Below, one piece after another: positions 9,939 through 23,125 of a DNA stretch of 64,000 nucleotides. Under the pieces are notes generated by a model that did no database searches, was not told the DNA's origin, and was given only the letters and a program-made list of their open reading frames with translations. How positions within the stretch are numbered: position 1 is the first letter of the stretch; each line of letters opens with the position of its first letter. Origin of the DNA: Cupriavidus gilardii (GTDB lineage Bacteria; Pseudomonadota; Gammaproteobacteria; Burkholderiales; Burkholderiaceae); NCBI RefSeq assembly GCF_008801915.1, contig NZ_VZOV01000016.1, positions 62,001 through 126,000 of the forward strand, given 5' to 3'. A program made the translations under genes and the position numbers.

Positions 9939-10544
9939 ATGAACAATCCGACGGCAGACACACAGAGCGCACGCCAGCGCCGATTGCTTCTGCTGGCCAC
10001 CGGCGCCATGGGAGGCGTAGGCCTGGTCGGCGCCATGGTGCCATTCGTGGCCAGCATGGCGCCAAGCGACGCCGCAAGGTCGCGGGGCGCGCCCGTCGAT
10101 GTGAGGCTCGGCGCCGTGGAGCCAGGGGGACTCGTCACCGTCGCCTGGCGCGGCAAGCCCGTCTGGATACTGCACCGGACCCGCGACATGCTGGCGCGTC
10201 TGGGCAGGCACGATCGCCTGTTGAGCGATCCCCTGTCCCAGAAGGACCAGCAGCCCGCGTATGCGAGTAATGCGACACGCTCGCTCCGCCCGGACTTCTT
10301 TGTGGCGGTAGGCATCTGTACCCATCTGGGATGCGTACCGACCTATCGCCCGGACGTCGGCGCGGCGGACTTGGGGGATGACTGGCCTGGTGGCTTTTTT
10401 TGCCCTTGCCATGGTTCCAAGTTTGACCTGGCCGGCCGCGTGTTCCGCAACGTCCCAGCGCCGCTCAATCTGGAGATCCCACCGCACGCGTATCAAGGCG
10501 AAACCCGTCTGGTGATCGGCCAGGATCGCAATGGAACCGGATGA
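9939..10544 (+). CDS. Orphan Rieske [2Fe-2S] protein (PetA-like)
   Basis: 201 aa, similar to the ubiquinol-cytochrome c reductase iron-sulfur subunit. It has a twin-Arg-like N-terminus (RQRRLLLLATGAMGG) ahead of one hydrophobic helix, then the soluble domain with both cluster motifs CTHLGC and CPCHGS and the typical YASNATRSLRPDFFVAVGIC lead-in. The proline loop region is PAPLNLEIPP. No cytochrome b or c1 gene is nearby, so it is not part of a local bc1 operon. It may swap into a housekeeping complex or serve a separate redox role in copper stress; that is inference. Followed 59 bp later by the PII-like gene. Confidence 0.88.
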   Translation: MNNPTADTQSARQRRLLLLATGAMGGVGLVGAMVPFVASMAPSDAARSRGAPVDVRLGAVEPGGLVTVAWRGKPVWILHRTRDMLARLGRHDRLLSDPLSQKDQQPAYASNATRSLRPDFFVAVGICTHLGCVPTYRPDVGAADLGDDWPGGFFCPCHGSKFDLAGRVFRNVPAPLNLEIPPHAYQGETRLVIGQDRNGTG

Positions 10545-10603
10545 TGACTTACCCCGACAGTGCACTGCTGATCGTCCAACCCTGCGTTGTCAAGGAGGCG
10601 CCC

Positions 10604-10934
10604 ATGAGTACCATATGTGTTATTGCCATCGTGCCCTCTGAGCTTTTGGAGAAGCTGGAGAAGCGCCTCGCAACCGTCCACGCGCCCGGATTGACCGCAA
10701 CGAAAGTCAAGGGGTACGGCGAGTATCGGAATTTCTTCTCGAGCGATCTGACCACCCGTGCACACCAAGATCGAGATCTTCGCGGAGGAAAGCGACGTCG
10801 AGGCCATCACCAAAGCGATCATCGAGGTAGGACAATCCACCGTGCCAGGCGCCGGGATTGTGGCGGTAATCGCCGTCGAGAGGTTCTTGCATCTACACGT
10901 TCCCCCGGGAGCGTCAGTGGATACAGCCGAATGA
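10604..10934 (+). pseudogene. PII-like (PII-NG type) protein, broken by +1 frameshift
   Basis: The first ~50 codons (MSTICVIAIVPSELLEKLEK...KVKGYGEYRNFFSSDLTT) and, one frame over, VHTKIEIFAEESDVEAITKA then TVPGAGIVAVIAVERFLHLH together make a PII-fold protein of about 109 aa. The full span is 331 bp, one more than a multiple of three; dropping one C of CCC at 10755-10757 restores the frame. AAGGAGG precedes the ATG. A divergent PII group (PII-NG) has been reported linked to CusA-type metal efflux genes, which fits this island. It is either a pseudogene or a base-call error. Confidence 0.75.
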
Positions 10935-11124
10935 CCCGAATCGGCTGGTGCGTTGGGTGCCGGCGGGGATGAGCGCCCATGAATGCGGCGAGGCACAGAT
11001 CGGCCGCAGGGCCAGATAACGATGCCCGTTGAACGGAGTTGCGGCGGCACGTGGCACCGGTCGGAATGCAAGTGGCACGAGCCGCGGCATTGCGTGGCCG
11101 GTAATTCAGTTCCAGAGGTGGGCT

Positions 11125-13061
11125 ATGCAAACTGGCATGGCAGTGGCGCGTACGGGCGACACCGGGCGAGTATGGCGCTTGGCTCCGGGGCAATTCCTCC
11201 TGGGGCTGCTCCTCGTCACGTGGCTCTGTATCGCGGGCGCCGCTGGCGTTTCCCGCGCCGTGGGCGAGGAAGATCTTCTGCCGCCTGAGCGGGCCTTGCG
11301 CTTTGCGGCCCGGCAACTCGACGAACACGCCATCGAGGTGCACTTCGACATCGCGGACGGCTATCACCTCTACCGTGAGCGATTCGCCTTTGCTGCCCGG
11401 CCGGCAGGGGTGAAGCTCGGTACACCTGTGCTTCCACCAGGGCAGGTTAAGTACGACGAGGCGTTTGGCAAGGAGATGGAGATCTACCATGGTGGCGTCA
11501 AGATTCGCGTGCCAGTGGAGGTCACTCCTGCGGATGGCGAATGGACGCTGGTCGTGACATCGCAAGGCTGCGCCGACAAGGGAATCTGTTATCCACCGAT
11601 GGAGAGCGTATACAAGGTGGGCGGCAGCCCGCTCGGCGGGCCTATTTGATAAGCGCGAGGGTGGCACGCCAATGGCGATGCTTGTGCCACCGACTGCAGT
11701 AACCTCTCCCGGAGCGGGCGAATACCAGGGCGGGCATGCGATACCGGAGATCGTGCCACATGGCGATGACGGCGACCGCATCATTCGCGCGCTGACCAGC
11801 CACCAGCTTGGGGCAATCGCGCTGCTCTTCCTCGGCTTCGGCCTGCTGCTGACGGTCACGTCGAGCGTGCTGCCGATGGTGCCGATCCTTTGGTCCATCG
11901 TCGTGGGCGAGCACGTGACACGCAGCCGTGCGCTGATCATCTCGCTAGACTACGTGCTCGGCTCGGCGGTAGCCTATGCCGGCGTCGGCATGGCCACCGG
12001 GTGGCTCGGTGAGAGGGTCTTGACAGGGCTGCTGACGCCCTGGGCGCTCGGGGCCTTCGCCACGTTGCTCGTGGCCCTGGCGCTATCGATGTTCGGGCTC
12101 CGCGCGCTGCTGCGGCAGCCCCGATCGACGACATCCGCACAGCAGCTGGATCGTCGGGCTGCCGCAGCACTGGGGGCGATGTCCGCGTTGGCCGTCGCGC
12201 GCATCATGCCGGCGCCGCTATCGAGCACGCTCGCCTATCTCGCACGAACCGGTGATGCCATGACCGGAGGCGGTGCGTTATTCGCATTGGCGATCGGCAT
12301 GGGGTTGTCGCTGGTGCTGGCCGGCGTCGCCGCCGGCAATCTCCCGCCGCGCGCCGGGCACTGGCTGGAGGTGACCAAGCGTTGCCTTGGCTTTCTGCTG
12401 CTGGGCGAGGCGAACTTGGGTGATCACCCCGCTATTGCCACCCTGGGCCGTGATGGCAACGTGGGCCGCTCTGCTGCTGATCGCCGCAGTTTTCCTGGGC
12501 GCCTTCGATTCGCTTGGCCCCAAACCGCATGGCGTGGCCCGGCTGGGCAAGGGCCTGGGCCTGATCGCCGCGCTGGCGGGAACCATCCTGTTGGTCGGGC
12601 TGGCGTCGGGCGGGCGGGATCTGCTGCAGCCTCTGTCGCACCTGCGCACTCGCCAGTCGTCGCCAGCCACCGCCGCCGACCACGCGGTGGTGCACTTCGC
12701 GCGGATCCGCTCGGTGGCCGAGCTCGACGCACGTCTGGCGCAGGCCGTTGCGGCCCGCAAGCCGGTACTGCTCGATTTCTATGCCGACTGGTGTGTCAGC
12801 TGTAAGGAGATGGAGACGACTTTCAGCGATCCCGGAGTTCAGACGCAGTTGGCCGGGGTTGTCGTACTTCGAGCTGATGTGACACAAAACAACGCCGACG
12901 ACAAGGCGTTGCTAAAGCGCTTCGGCCTATTCGGGCCGCCCGGCATCATCTTGTTCGGCGCCGATGGGCGAGAGAGCCCGGTGCGGGTCATCGGCTATCA
13001 ATCCGCATCGCGTTTCCTTGATAGCCTCGAGCGCGCCTTCGGTAAGGAAGGCAGGCCCTAA
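11125..13061 (+). pseudogene. DsbD/ScsB-like thiol reductase, two frameshifts, TM cysteines missing
   Basis: Three frames in succession encode one DsbD-like protein. First: signal plus alpha domain (LYRERFAFAARPAGVKLG...SQGCADKGICYPP, keeping both Cys). Second, from ~11650: membrane domain (LLFLGFGLLLTVTSSVLPMV). Third, from ~12414: last helices and the thioredoxin-like gamma domain (DFYADWCVSCKEME). Deleting one T near 11646 and one A at 12413-12414 joins everything. In the membrane domain the usual PCVFPM is SSVLPM and the usual SPCV.APL is RIMPAPL, so both electron-relay Cys are absent. It could be a decayed gene, or two proteins (alpha alone; membrane-gamma). Confidence 0.72.
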
Positions 13062-13119
13062 GGATGACATCACCGACTCCAACCCGCGAGGATAACGGCA
13101 CAATCCGAAAAAAAATGGG

Positions 13120-16057
13120 CTATGCAGTGCGCCACTGCGATGGTGAGTCCGGCGTGCTCGTCGCACTCGGCAGCAGCCGATGGGCGTAACGTGCAATCGG
13201 AAAATCGAAAGTACCACGCAAATTGATGCCTTCCAGACGAGTCGGCGCAATCTGGCGCAAATCCTCGGCACGCATGGATTCGCCGCCGATGGCCTCAATC
13301 GCGTCCAGCGCGCGCTGCATGTGCAGCGTGTTCCAGGCCATCACGGCATTGGACAACAAGGTCAGAGCCGACGACACCGCCGCCAGCGACGCATCGTGCC
13401 GGGTCAATTCCAACGGAATCTTGCCATAGTGGATGGCCCGCTGCACCGTGTGGACCGCCTCGCCGCGGTTCAAGGCATGCTGCATCTCATGGCGGAACGC
13501 GGGATTGGTGAAATAGTCGATGAGGAAGATCGTGCGAAACAGCCGCCCGAGATGCACGCCAGCCTCATAGATGGGTTGACCTTTCGCCGCTGCACCGAAA
13601 CGCATCAGGGCCTGCACTGCCGTACATTGCCCCGCTTTGCACCGATGCCGCGATCCGGACCAGTTCGTCCCAGGCACGTTCGATCAAGACCAGCCGGACA
13701 TCCGCGTCCGCCACCGCAGCCAATTCCGCCGGTATCTCGTGATCCCTGGGCACATGCAGGCGGCGATCGCGCAGGTGGGCAAGCCGCGGGCAGAGATCGA
13801 AGCCAAGTAGCCGGGACAGGCTCATGGCGAAATCGGTGTAGCCATGGGTATCGACCGCTAGTTGTGCCACGTCTTCCGATCCGCTCTGGCGGATGACGCC
13901 CTCAATGGCGACACCGGCCTGCCGCTCGTTCAGTAGGATCGGCTGGTCATAGAAGATGCCCCAGCGGTCCCGGACATGCGTGTACATACCGATCGATGCC
14001 GTGCGCCGGCGCGGATCAGCCCGTGCCCGCCAGACTGTGCGCGTGGTCTCCAGCGACATCATGTCCGACGACGCCAGATCGGCGCGCCCCCAGTGCTGGG
14101 CGATCGGGTGCTGATGCATGAAGATCAGGACGGCATCGGCGGCCTGGCGCAGTTTGCGCTCGTCCGCGATGCGATGCATCATTTGCCGGATCGCGCTGGG
14201 CGACAACTCCGGCACCATCCGTGCGAGGTCCGCCGCCGACATTGAGGTGCCGTGCGCCAGCACTGCAGCGTAGATCATCAGCAGCTCGCTGCGCGAATGC
14301 GGTTCCCGACCCAGCAGGAGCCAGCTGAAGTGGGTGCTGCTGTCAATCTCCAGCAGGATTTCGGGCAATTGTCCACCGGGGTGCCGCTCGAACAGCGCGC
14401 GTCGCAGCGCCTCCACAGAGGCTTCCGGTTTCTTTGCCGTGAGCGGATCGATATGGATGGCGCTATCAATGTTCAGCTCCCCACGCTGGACTGCATCGCG
14501 CAACCTGGCGAGCCCCGCGTCCAGGTGCGCCACCACAGGATCGAGGAACGCCTTGGCGTCCTGCGGCAGCTTGAGATGACCGTAGAAATGGTTACGCCGG
14601 GCTTGCCAATCCTCTTTGGAGATGAGTAGGGCCGCCTGACTGCGGAAGGCGAAGCTGTGGTCCAGGAAGACCGAGCCATTGCGCAGCGCCACCCGCAGGG
14701 CAAACAGCGTCCCCCACTCGAAGGCGGCCAGGGCCCGCTTGCGATCCAAGCCCTCTAGTGCTGGCTGCCAGGCGCGTCCCAATCGAACCATCACCCGATC
14801 AGGGAGCCAGTCGGCCCTGCGCGCATAGAGCTTGCGCAGTACCTCCATTGCCTCGATCACCGGGTGGGCCGACTGTGCCGCAAATGGCAGATGAACCAGT
14901 CTGCCCAGCAAGGCACGGGATAGCCTGTGTCGCGACAGGAGTTGCGCGCGGATGAGGCTGGCACGGCTCGCTAGATGCTGACCAGCTGCCTCGTCAGCCA
15001 GATTGCTCAGTTGCTGACAGAGGGCATCCCTTGTCTGCGTCTCGTCTGCGACCAGCGCTTTGACGGCGGCAGCGAATTCCCCCAACTTGGTACCTGGGTC
15101 CGGTCGGCCCGCGTCAATTAGGCGTCCGGCATCGTTGACGCATTTGCGAATCCAGTGCCGCAGCATGGACGACAATTGATCCGTGGCCGCGCATAAGGCA
15201 TAGCGTAAAAAGCAAGCCGATTCCAGGCGGCGGGACTGTTGCGCGACCCGCTTGCTGACCGACGCCGGGCGGTTGGCACAGCGCCGCGCATAGTGCCGCA
15301 CCACCGCCTCATTGCAGGCTGCCGGCCAACCGCTGTGGATGCCCAGCTTGTACAGGCGGTCGATCTTGTCGAACAACTCGCCCATCTGATGGGTCGAATT
15401 GCGTAGCGGGACAGCCCACAGCCATTGTTGTAGGCTCGGCCGGTCGTTTTCTGGCCGCGGTAGCAGGGCACCCCACGCATCGAGGGAAACCTCGCCGTAG
15501 GCCTGCACCAGCGCGTCAGCCAGGGCCGACTCGAATGCCTCTCCGGCCTGGCTGATCAGCCGCTTCAGCGCTCGGTCATGCGGAATCAGGATGCGATGCT
15601 CGTAGAGCCAGCGCTTCAACTCGTGCAGCAGGTCACTGCGGCTCGGTTGCCCTGCCAGCCGCTCCTTGAGCCAGCGCGTCACGTAACGTCGCTGATGCTC
15701 TGCCATCGGGCTGAACCCCAGGGCTTGGTAGGCCAGCATCTGATGGTCCACCAAGGTATCGGTGCGCCCGTCATACAGCGCGCTCAGCGTGCCCATGTCC
15801 GGCGGCGTGATGCCGAGTTGCGCGCCCACAAAGGCCCAGAGGAATTTTGGCACCTGCTTGTAGGCATCGAGGGTGCGCCCCGTCATGCGGACAAAGCCAA
15901 TGTGAACGGCACAGGCCAAGCGGTACAAATGGCTGCGCCGCGCATGGATCAGGGCCCGCTCTTTGGCGGAGAAGGTGAAGAACGTGGTAAGCTCAAACTC
16001 GCTGAGTTCGCGCGGAATCTGCCGCATGCCCAGATACGCCAGTTGCCAGTGATCCAT
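13120..16057 (-). pseudogene. tnpA: Tn3-family transposase TnpA with +1 frameshift
   Basis: Tn3-family DDE transposase (~975 aa). It starts MDHWQLAYLGMRQIPRELSE at 16057. The N-terminal domain (FSAKERALIHARRSHLYRLA), central region and catalytic part (AQLAVDTHGYTDFAMSLSRLLGFDLCPRLAHLRDRRLH) are in one frame; the C-terminal ~170 residues (TAVQALMRFGAAAKGQPIYEAG...TLLSNAVMAWNTLHMQRALD) continue one frame over. Dropping one G of a GGGG run near 13632 restores S-G-Q-C-T-A-V-Q. It is unlike the Tn21-type TnpA at 26129. No resolvase and no matching left repeat are seen, so it is a decayed, immobile remnant that has cut into the doxX/mer neighbourhood. Confidence 0.88.
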
Positions 16058-16188
16058 CGCGCTCTCCCAAGCGTAAGACGGACCGCTGAGGTTATCGGCA
16101 ATGAGACCGGGACGCAACGTTTCGACACAATAAGTGCGCTATGAGGCAATCGCGCCCAACTGGCGACAGTAGACAGCAACTTATTGAT

Positions 16189-18644
<2,456 letters not shown>

Positions 18645-18672
18645 GCGGTCACTCCCATGTTCGATCCGGGGC

Positions 18673-18945
18673 TTACCGCTTGACGCTGGACGGATAGCCC
18701 GCGTCCTCGGTCGCCTTGGTCAGTTTCTGCACGCTGGTCTTGGCATCGTCGAAGGTGACGACGGCCTGGCGCTTCTCGAAGCTCACTTCGGTCTTGGTCA
18801 CGCCGTCGACCTTGGAGAGCGCCTTTTTGACCGTGATCGGGCAGGTTTCGCAAGTCATGCCCGGCACGGACAGCGTGACGGCTTGCATGGCGGCCCACGC
18901 CGGAGCAACGGCGGCGAGAGCGAGGGCGGCAAACAGCTTCTTCAT
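18673..18945 (-). CDS. merP: Periplasmic mercury-binding protein MerP
   Basis: 90 aa, signal peptide (MKKLFAALALAAVAPAWA) then a single HMA domain with GMTCETCPITVKKAL. It scavenges Hg(II) in the periplasm and passes it to MerT. 28 bp upstream of merC and 13 bp downstream of merT, so cotranscribed. Confidence 0.96.
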   Translation of the reverse strand: MKKLFAALALAAVAPAWAAMQAVTLSVPGMTCETCPITVKKALSKVDGVTKTEVSFEKRQAVVTFDDAKTSVQKLTKATEDAGYPSSVKR

Positions 18946-18958
18946 GGCGAACTCCTGA

Positions 18959-19309
18959 TCAGTAGAACCATGGCATCACGTAGGGAAAGCCGAGCGCAAC
19001 CAGAACCAGCAGGGCGACGACCCAGAAAATGAGCTTGTAGGTGGCGCGTACCCGCGGGATAGCGCAGGCCTCGCCCGGCTTGCAGACTTGCGCCGGGCGT
19101 AAAACGCGCCGCCAGGCGACGAACAGAGCCAGCACTGCGGTGCCGAGAAACAGCGGCCGATATGGCTCCAGCGCCGTTAAATTCCCGATCCAGGCCCCGC
19201 TGAAACCGAGCGCGATCAGGAGCAGCGGCCCCAAGCAGCAGGTGGAGGCGAGGATTGCGGCGATGCCACCGGCAAAGAGCGCACGGCGCCCGGCTTGCAG
19301 TCGTGACAT
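18959..19309 (-). CDS. merT: Mercuric transport protein MerT
   Basis: 116-aa inner-membrane transporter, starting at [15 protein letters not shown] (ATG 19309), matching the standard MerT length. Three transmembrane helices; the first carries the [11 protein letters not shown]ys pair, and the loop has [11 protein letters not shown] with a second Cys pair. It takes Hg(II) from MerP for reduction by MerA. First gene of the operon, directly downstream of the mer operator. Confidence 0.96.
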   Translation of the reverse strand: MSRLQAGRRALFAGGIAAILASTCCLGPLLLIALGFSGAWIGNLTALEPYRPLFLGTAVLALFVAWRRVLRPAQVCKPGEACAIPRVRATYKLIFWVVALLVLVALGFPYVMPWFY

Positions 19310-19344
19310 GCGTTTTTCCTTTCTTAGTAGGTAGGGATAGCGTA

Positions 19345-19375
19345 ACCTTACTTCCGTACTTATGTACGGAGTCAA
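19345..19375 (-). promoter_or_regulatory. mer operator/promoter (MerR-controlled)
   Basis: Reading leftward: TTGACT, a 19-bp spacer, TAAGGT. The spacer holds the dyad CCGTACATAAGTACGG, the MerR site that keeps the operon off without mercury and activates it with Hg(II). The merR gene begins on the other strand at 19381, so its own promoter overlaps and is autoregulated. This is essentially the Tn501/Tn21 MerO/P arrangement. Confidence 0.95.
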
Positions 19376-19380
19376 GCGAT

Positions 19381-19788
19381 ATGCGGAGCGGATTGGAGAG
19401 CCTGACCATCGGCGCCTTCGCCAAGGCGGCTGGTGTCAACGTGGAAACGATCCGGTTCTACCAGCGCAAGGGGCTGCTGCCAGAGCCAGATAAGCCCGCC
19501 GGCGGGATTCGTCGCTATGGCGAAACGGATGTGGTCCGGGTGCGCTTCATGAAATCGGCGCAGCGGCTGGGATTCAGTCTGGAAGAAATCGGTGAACTGC
19601 TTCGCCTGGAGGACGGCACCCATTGCGAGGAAGCGAGCAGCCTAGCCGAGCGCAAGCTCAATGACGTGCGCGCAAAGCTGGCCGACCTGAGACGCATGGA
19701 GGCCGTGCTGTCCGAACTGGTGGGCGCCTGTCATGCCAGCCAGGGTAACGTATCCTGCCCGCTGATCGCAGCGCTGCAAGCGGGATAA
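19381..19788 (+). CDS. merR: Mercury-responsive regulator MerR
   Basis: 135 aa, divergent from merTPCA. The ATG is taken right after the operator. The N-terminal winged helix-turn-helix ([20 protein letters not shown]) is the canonical MerR start; the metal site Cys residues are present ([24 protein letters not shown]), forming the trigonal Hg(II) site across the dimer. It represses and activates merTPCA and represses itself. Confidence 0.96.
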   Translation: MRSGLESLTIGAFAKAAGVNVETIRFYQRKGLLPEPDKPAGGIRRYGETDVVRVRFMKSAQRLGFSLEEIGELLRLEDGTHCEEASSLAERKLNDVRAKLADLRRMEAVLSELVGACHASQGNVSCPLIAALQAG

Positions 19789-20134
19789 GTGCGCCAAAGG
19801 ACGTAGTGGACGCGGGCTACGCTGCCCCAGTTCGTTCCGGCTTCTTTTGTACGGCTTCGGCGCAGCCAGCCTCATATGCCCCGTATCGAGGGGCAAGCGA
19901 CCTAGTCGAGTCAGACATCGTCGGGGGGACAAAGCGGCACCAGCGGGCGCAGCGCTTGCAAGGCGCGCTTGTGCTGTAAGATCCAGTCGTACATTCCTCT
20001 ACGACGCCCTCGGCTTGGCCAACGAGGGGCGGCCCAGTGGTTGGATACGACAATGTGGCGCCGTGTAAGTGCCATGCCGGTGTTGGCCCTGCCCGAGAAC
20101 GGTCGTGAAGTCGTAACGCCGGTGAATTGCGGGT
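19789..20134. other. Non-coding scar between merR and a transposase remnant
   Basis: About 345 bp without a gene I can support. The reading frames present have no recognisable protein content and no Tn21-type terminal repeat is visible, although the adjacent transposase remnant ends here. I read it as rearranged sequence from loss of one transposon end. Confidence 0.5.
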
Positions 20135-21789
20135 TCAGGCAGCGCTAGGCCAACGCACCTCCGGAAGCGATCGCAGCGGGCGGAATTTTCCATCTTGGAG
20201 CTTTTGGCTCTGACGCCACACGTAGTCGCCGGTCAGGTTGATGTGTTCCCAGCCGAGCGGCGACAGGTACGAAAACAGGGACGGATCGATGGGCATGCCG
20301 CGCTCCACCAGCGCCTGCACGGCACGTTCAAGGTAGACCGTGTTCCACAGGACGATGGCCGCGGTGACCAGGTTCAGTCCGCTGGCACGGTAGCGCTGCT
20401 GTTCGAAGTTGCGATCGCGGATCTCGCCAAGCCGGTAGAAGAACACGGACCGTGCCAAGGCGTTGCGCGCTTCCCCCTTGTTGAGCCCCGCATGGGAGCG
20501 CCGACGCAGTTCCAGGTCCTGCAGCCAGTCCAAGGTGAATATCGTCCGCTCGATGCGGCCGAGCTCGCGGAGGGCGACCGCCAGTCCGTTCTGTCGCGGG
20601 TAGCTGCCGAGCTTGCGCAGCATCAGCGAGGCGGTGACCGTGCCCTGCCGGATCGACGTCGCGAGGCGCAGCACCTCGTCCCAGTGCGTGCGAATCAGTC
20701 TCTCTTTGTACGCGCCGCCGATCATAGGGGCCAATGCCGGATAGTCGTCAGGATTGCCGGGGATGTACAGCCTTGAGTCCGCGAGGTCGCGAATGCGCGG
20801 GGAGAACCGGAACCCGAGCAGATGCATCAGGGCGAAGACGTGGTCCGTGAAGCCGTTGGTGTCCGTGTAGTGCTCCTGGACCCGCAGGTCCGACTCGTGG
20901 TACAGCAGGCCGTCGAGCACATAGGTGGAGTCACGGACGCCGACGTTCACCAGCTTGGAGTGATACGGCGCGTACTGATCCGAGATGTGCGTGTAGATCA
21001 TCCGGCCGGGCTCCGAGCCATACTTTGGGTTGACGTGGCCGGTGCTTTCGGCACGGCCGCCCGCCTTGAATCGCTGGCCATCCGACGATGAGGTGCTGCC
21101 ATCGCCCCAATGGGCAGCGAACGCATGGGCGGACTGCGCGTTGACCAGATCCGCCAGGCCCTGAGCATAGGTCTCGTCCCGAATATGCCAGGCCTGCAGC
21201 CAGGAGAGCTTGGCGTAACTGGTGCCCGGGCAGGATTCCGCCATCTTCGTTAGCCCGAGGTTAATGGCGTCGGCAAGAATGGTCGTGAGCAGCAGCGTCT
21301 TGTCGGCGGCAGGCTCACTGGTCTTCAGGTGCGTGAAATGCCGGGTAAAGCCGGTCCAGCCGTCGACTTCCATCAGCAGTTCCGTAATCTTGACGCGCGG
21401 CAGCATGAGCGCGGTCTGATCGATCAGGGTCTGCGCTTCCATCGGGACGGCCGCATCGAGCGGCGAGATCTTCAGGCCCGACTGAGTGATGATCGCGTCC
21501 GGCAGCTTGTTGGCGGCGGCCAACCGGTTGGCGGTGGCCAGCTTCAGTTCAAGCAGCCCGCGCCGCTCGCTCAAGTAGCGCTCGCAATCGGTGGCGATGG
21601 GCAGGGGCAGCAAGCGGCTCTGTCTGAGTGCGACGAATTTCTCGGCGGGCAGCAGGTACTCATCGAAATCCTTGAACTGGCGCGAGCCCTGGACCCAGAT
21701 GTCGCCGGAGCGCAGGCGGTTTCTGAGTTCGGACAGCGCGCACAGCTCATAGTAGCGACGATCGATGCCGTTCTTGGTGCGTACCAGTG
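20135..21789 (-). pseudogene. Truncated Tn21/Tn501-type transposase (C-terminal half)
   Basis: Encodes roughly the last 545 residues of a Tn3-family TnpA closely related to the intact one at 26129 (both share [35 protein letters not shown] and [16 protein letters not shown]). The N-terminal ~440 residues are absent: the frame runs into the terminal repeat of the mcr-5-type transposon at 21790, and they are not found beyond the far end of that transposon. All catalytic regions of the C-terminal half remain, but it cannot make a whole transposase. Probably the transposase of the former mer transposon. Confidence 0.9.
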
Positions 21790-21827
21790 GGGGTCGTCTC
21801 AGAAAACGGAAAAAATCGTACGCTAAG
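21790..21827 (+). repeat. Left 38-bp terminal inverted repeat
   Basis: Begins GGGGTCGTCTCAGAAAACGG and ends ACGCTAAG. It is an exact inverse of 29091-29128. Tn21/Tn501-type end recognised by TnpA. Confidence 0.96.
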
Positions 21828-21889
21828 CACCGCAAAGAAACTCGTGATGGACAGGCACGCTACGGTCGCGGGTCGTGCCTGCCCATTGC

Positions 21890-23125
21890 TCAGTTGCCCT
21901 TGACGCGCAACAGTGTCAGCGTACCGGCAGCCATCAACACGGCCGCCAGCCCGAAACCGACCACAGGCGAGACCGCCGTCCACACCACGCCGACCGAGGC
22001 GCTGGAAATGAACTTGGCAGCGCCATTGACGGTGCCCAGCGCGCCATAGCTCATCGCCAGCGTGTCCGGCTGCACCATCTCGGCCGTCACGGTGGACTCC
22101 AGCGCTTCCTGGACCGCCACGTACAGACCGGCAATGAAGAACACCCCGGCCAGCAGCGGCACGCTGGCTATGCCCAGCCAGAATGCGAGCGCCGTCAGCA
22201 CCGCCGTCAGTGTGCCCAGCACATAACCGGCAATCAGCACCGGCAAGTGGCCGACACGATCCGCCAGCACGCCCACTGGGTAGGAAACAGCGACCTGCAC
22301 GAGGTTGCGCCACACATAGAGAAGGCCAGCCACCTGTGCCGCCTGGATAACGCCCAGCGAGGGGGTCAGCAAGGTCGTGGCCGCCAGGATCAACAGGCTG
22401 TGCGAGAAATCACCGATGCCAAAGATGCCGACCGCGCCGAGATAGCGTTTGAACCGGGCGGGCAGGCCACGCAGCGAGCTGAAGAACTTCAGGGCCGGGT
22501 TGGGCGAATGCTCCGGGTCTTTGACCAGCGTGAGAAACGCCAGCACGGCTAAGACACCCGGAATCACCGACAGCCATAATACGAGCCGGAAGGGTCCAGC
22601 CGCGTCGCTCCAATGAATGCCTTGCGCCCAACCCAGCAGCGCGACGCCCAGCAAGGGGCCGATCACCGCACCCACGGTGTCGGCAGCCCGGTGAAAGCCG
22701 AAGGCGCGGCCACGCGTTTCCGGCGACACGGCCTGGATAACGATGGCATCACGCAGCGGGCCGCGCAGCCCTTTGCCGAACCAGGACACGATGCGCCCCA
22801 GCAGCAGGAGGGGCCAGCCAGCCGCCAGCGCGATCAGCACCTGCCCCAACGGGGTCAGTCCGTAGCCGACCATCACAAAGAGCTTGCGGTGTCCCAGCTT
22901 GTCGGCGATGTAGCCAGACACCATCTTGGTGAATGCGGCGATGGCGTCGGCAATGCCTTCGATGAGGCCAAGCACGGCGGCGGGAATGCCGAGTACGGCC
23001 AGAAAGCCAGGCAGGATGACCGTGGTGGTTTCGTAGCAGAAATCCCCCAATGAGCTCGTGATCCCCGCACCTGCGACGGTGCGGTTGAGCCAGCGTTTCG
23101 GCGGATCATCCGTTGACGTCGTCAT
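21890..23125 (-). CDS. MFS-type transporter of the mcr-5 transposon
   Basis: Major facilitator protein of 411 aa with about 12 hydrophobic segments. The ATG at 23125 (MTTSTDDPPKRWLNRTVAGAG) overlaps the stop of the mcr-5-type gene as ATGA, so they are coupled. MFS signature regions include GYIADKLGHRKLFVMVGYGL (loop 2-3) and SPETRGRAFGFHRAADTVGA. The substrate is unknown. The same gene pair is described in Tn6452; it is dispensable to the known lipid A activity as far as I know, and may act as an independent efflux or lysophospholipid-type transporter. Confidence 0.85.
   Translation of the reverse strand: MTTSTDDPPKRWLNRTVAGAGITSSLGDFCYETTTVILPGFLAVLGIPAAVLGLIEGIADAIAAFTKMVSGYIADKLGHRKLFVMVGYGLTPLGQVLIALAAGWPLLLLGRIVSWFGKGLRGPLRDAIVIQAVSPETRGRAFGFHRAADTVGAVIGPLLGVALLGWAQGIHWSDAAGPFRLVLWLSVIPGVLAVLAFLTLVKDPEHSPNPALKFFSSLRGLPARFKRYLGAVGIFGIGDFSHSLLILAATTLLTPSLGVIQAAQVAGLLYVWRNLVQVAVSYPVGVLADRVGHLPVLIAGYVLGTLTAVLTALAFWLGIASVPLLAGVFFIAGLYVAVQEALESTVTAEMVQPDTLAMSYGALGTVNGAAKFISSASVGVVWTAVSPVVGFGLAAVLMAAGTLTLLRVKGN

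Noticed and set aside
10819..11940. A 373-codon leftward frame over the PII-like and DsbD-like genes
   Set aside because: No recognisable domains; the opposite strand holds clear PII and DsbD homology. High-GC shadow.
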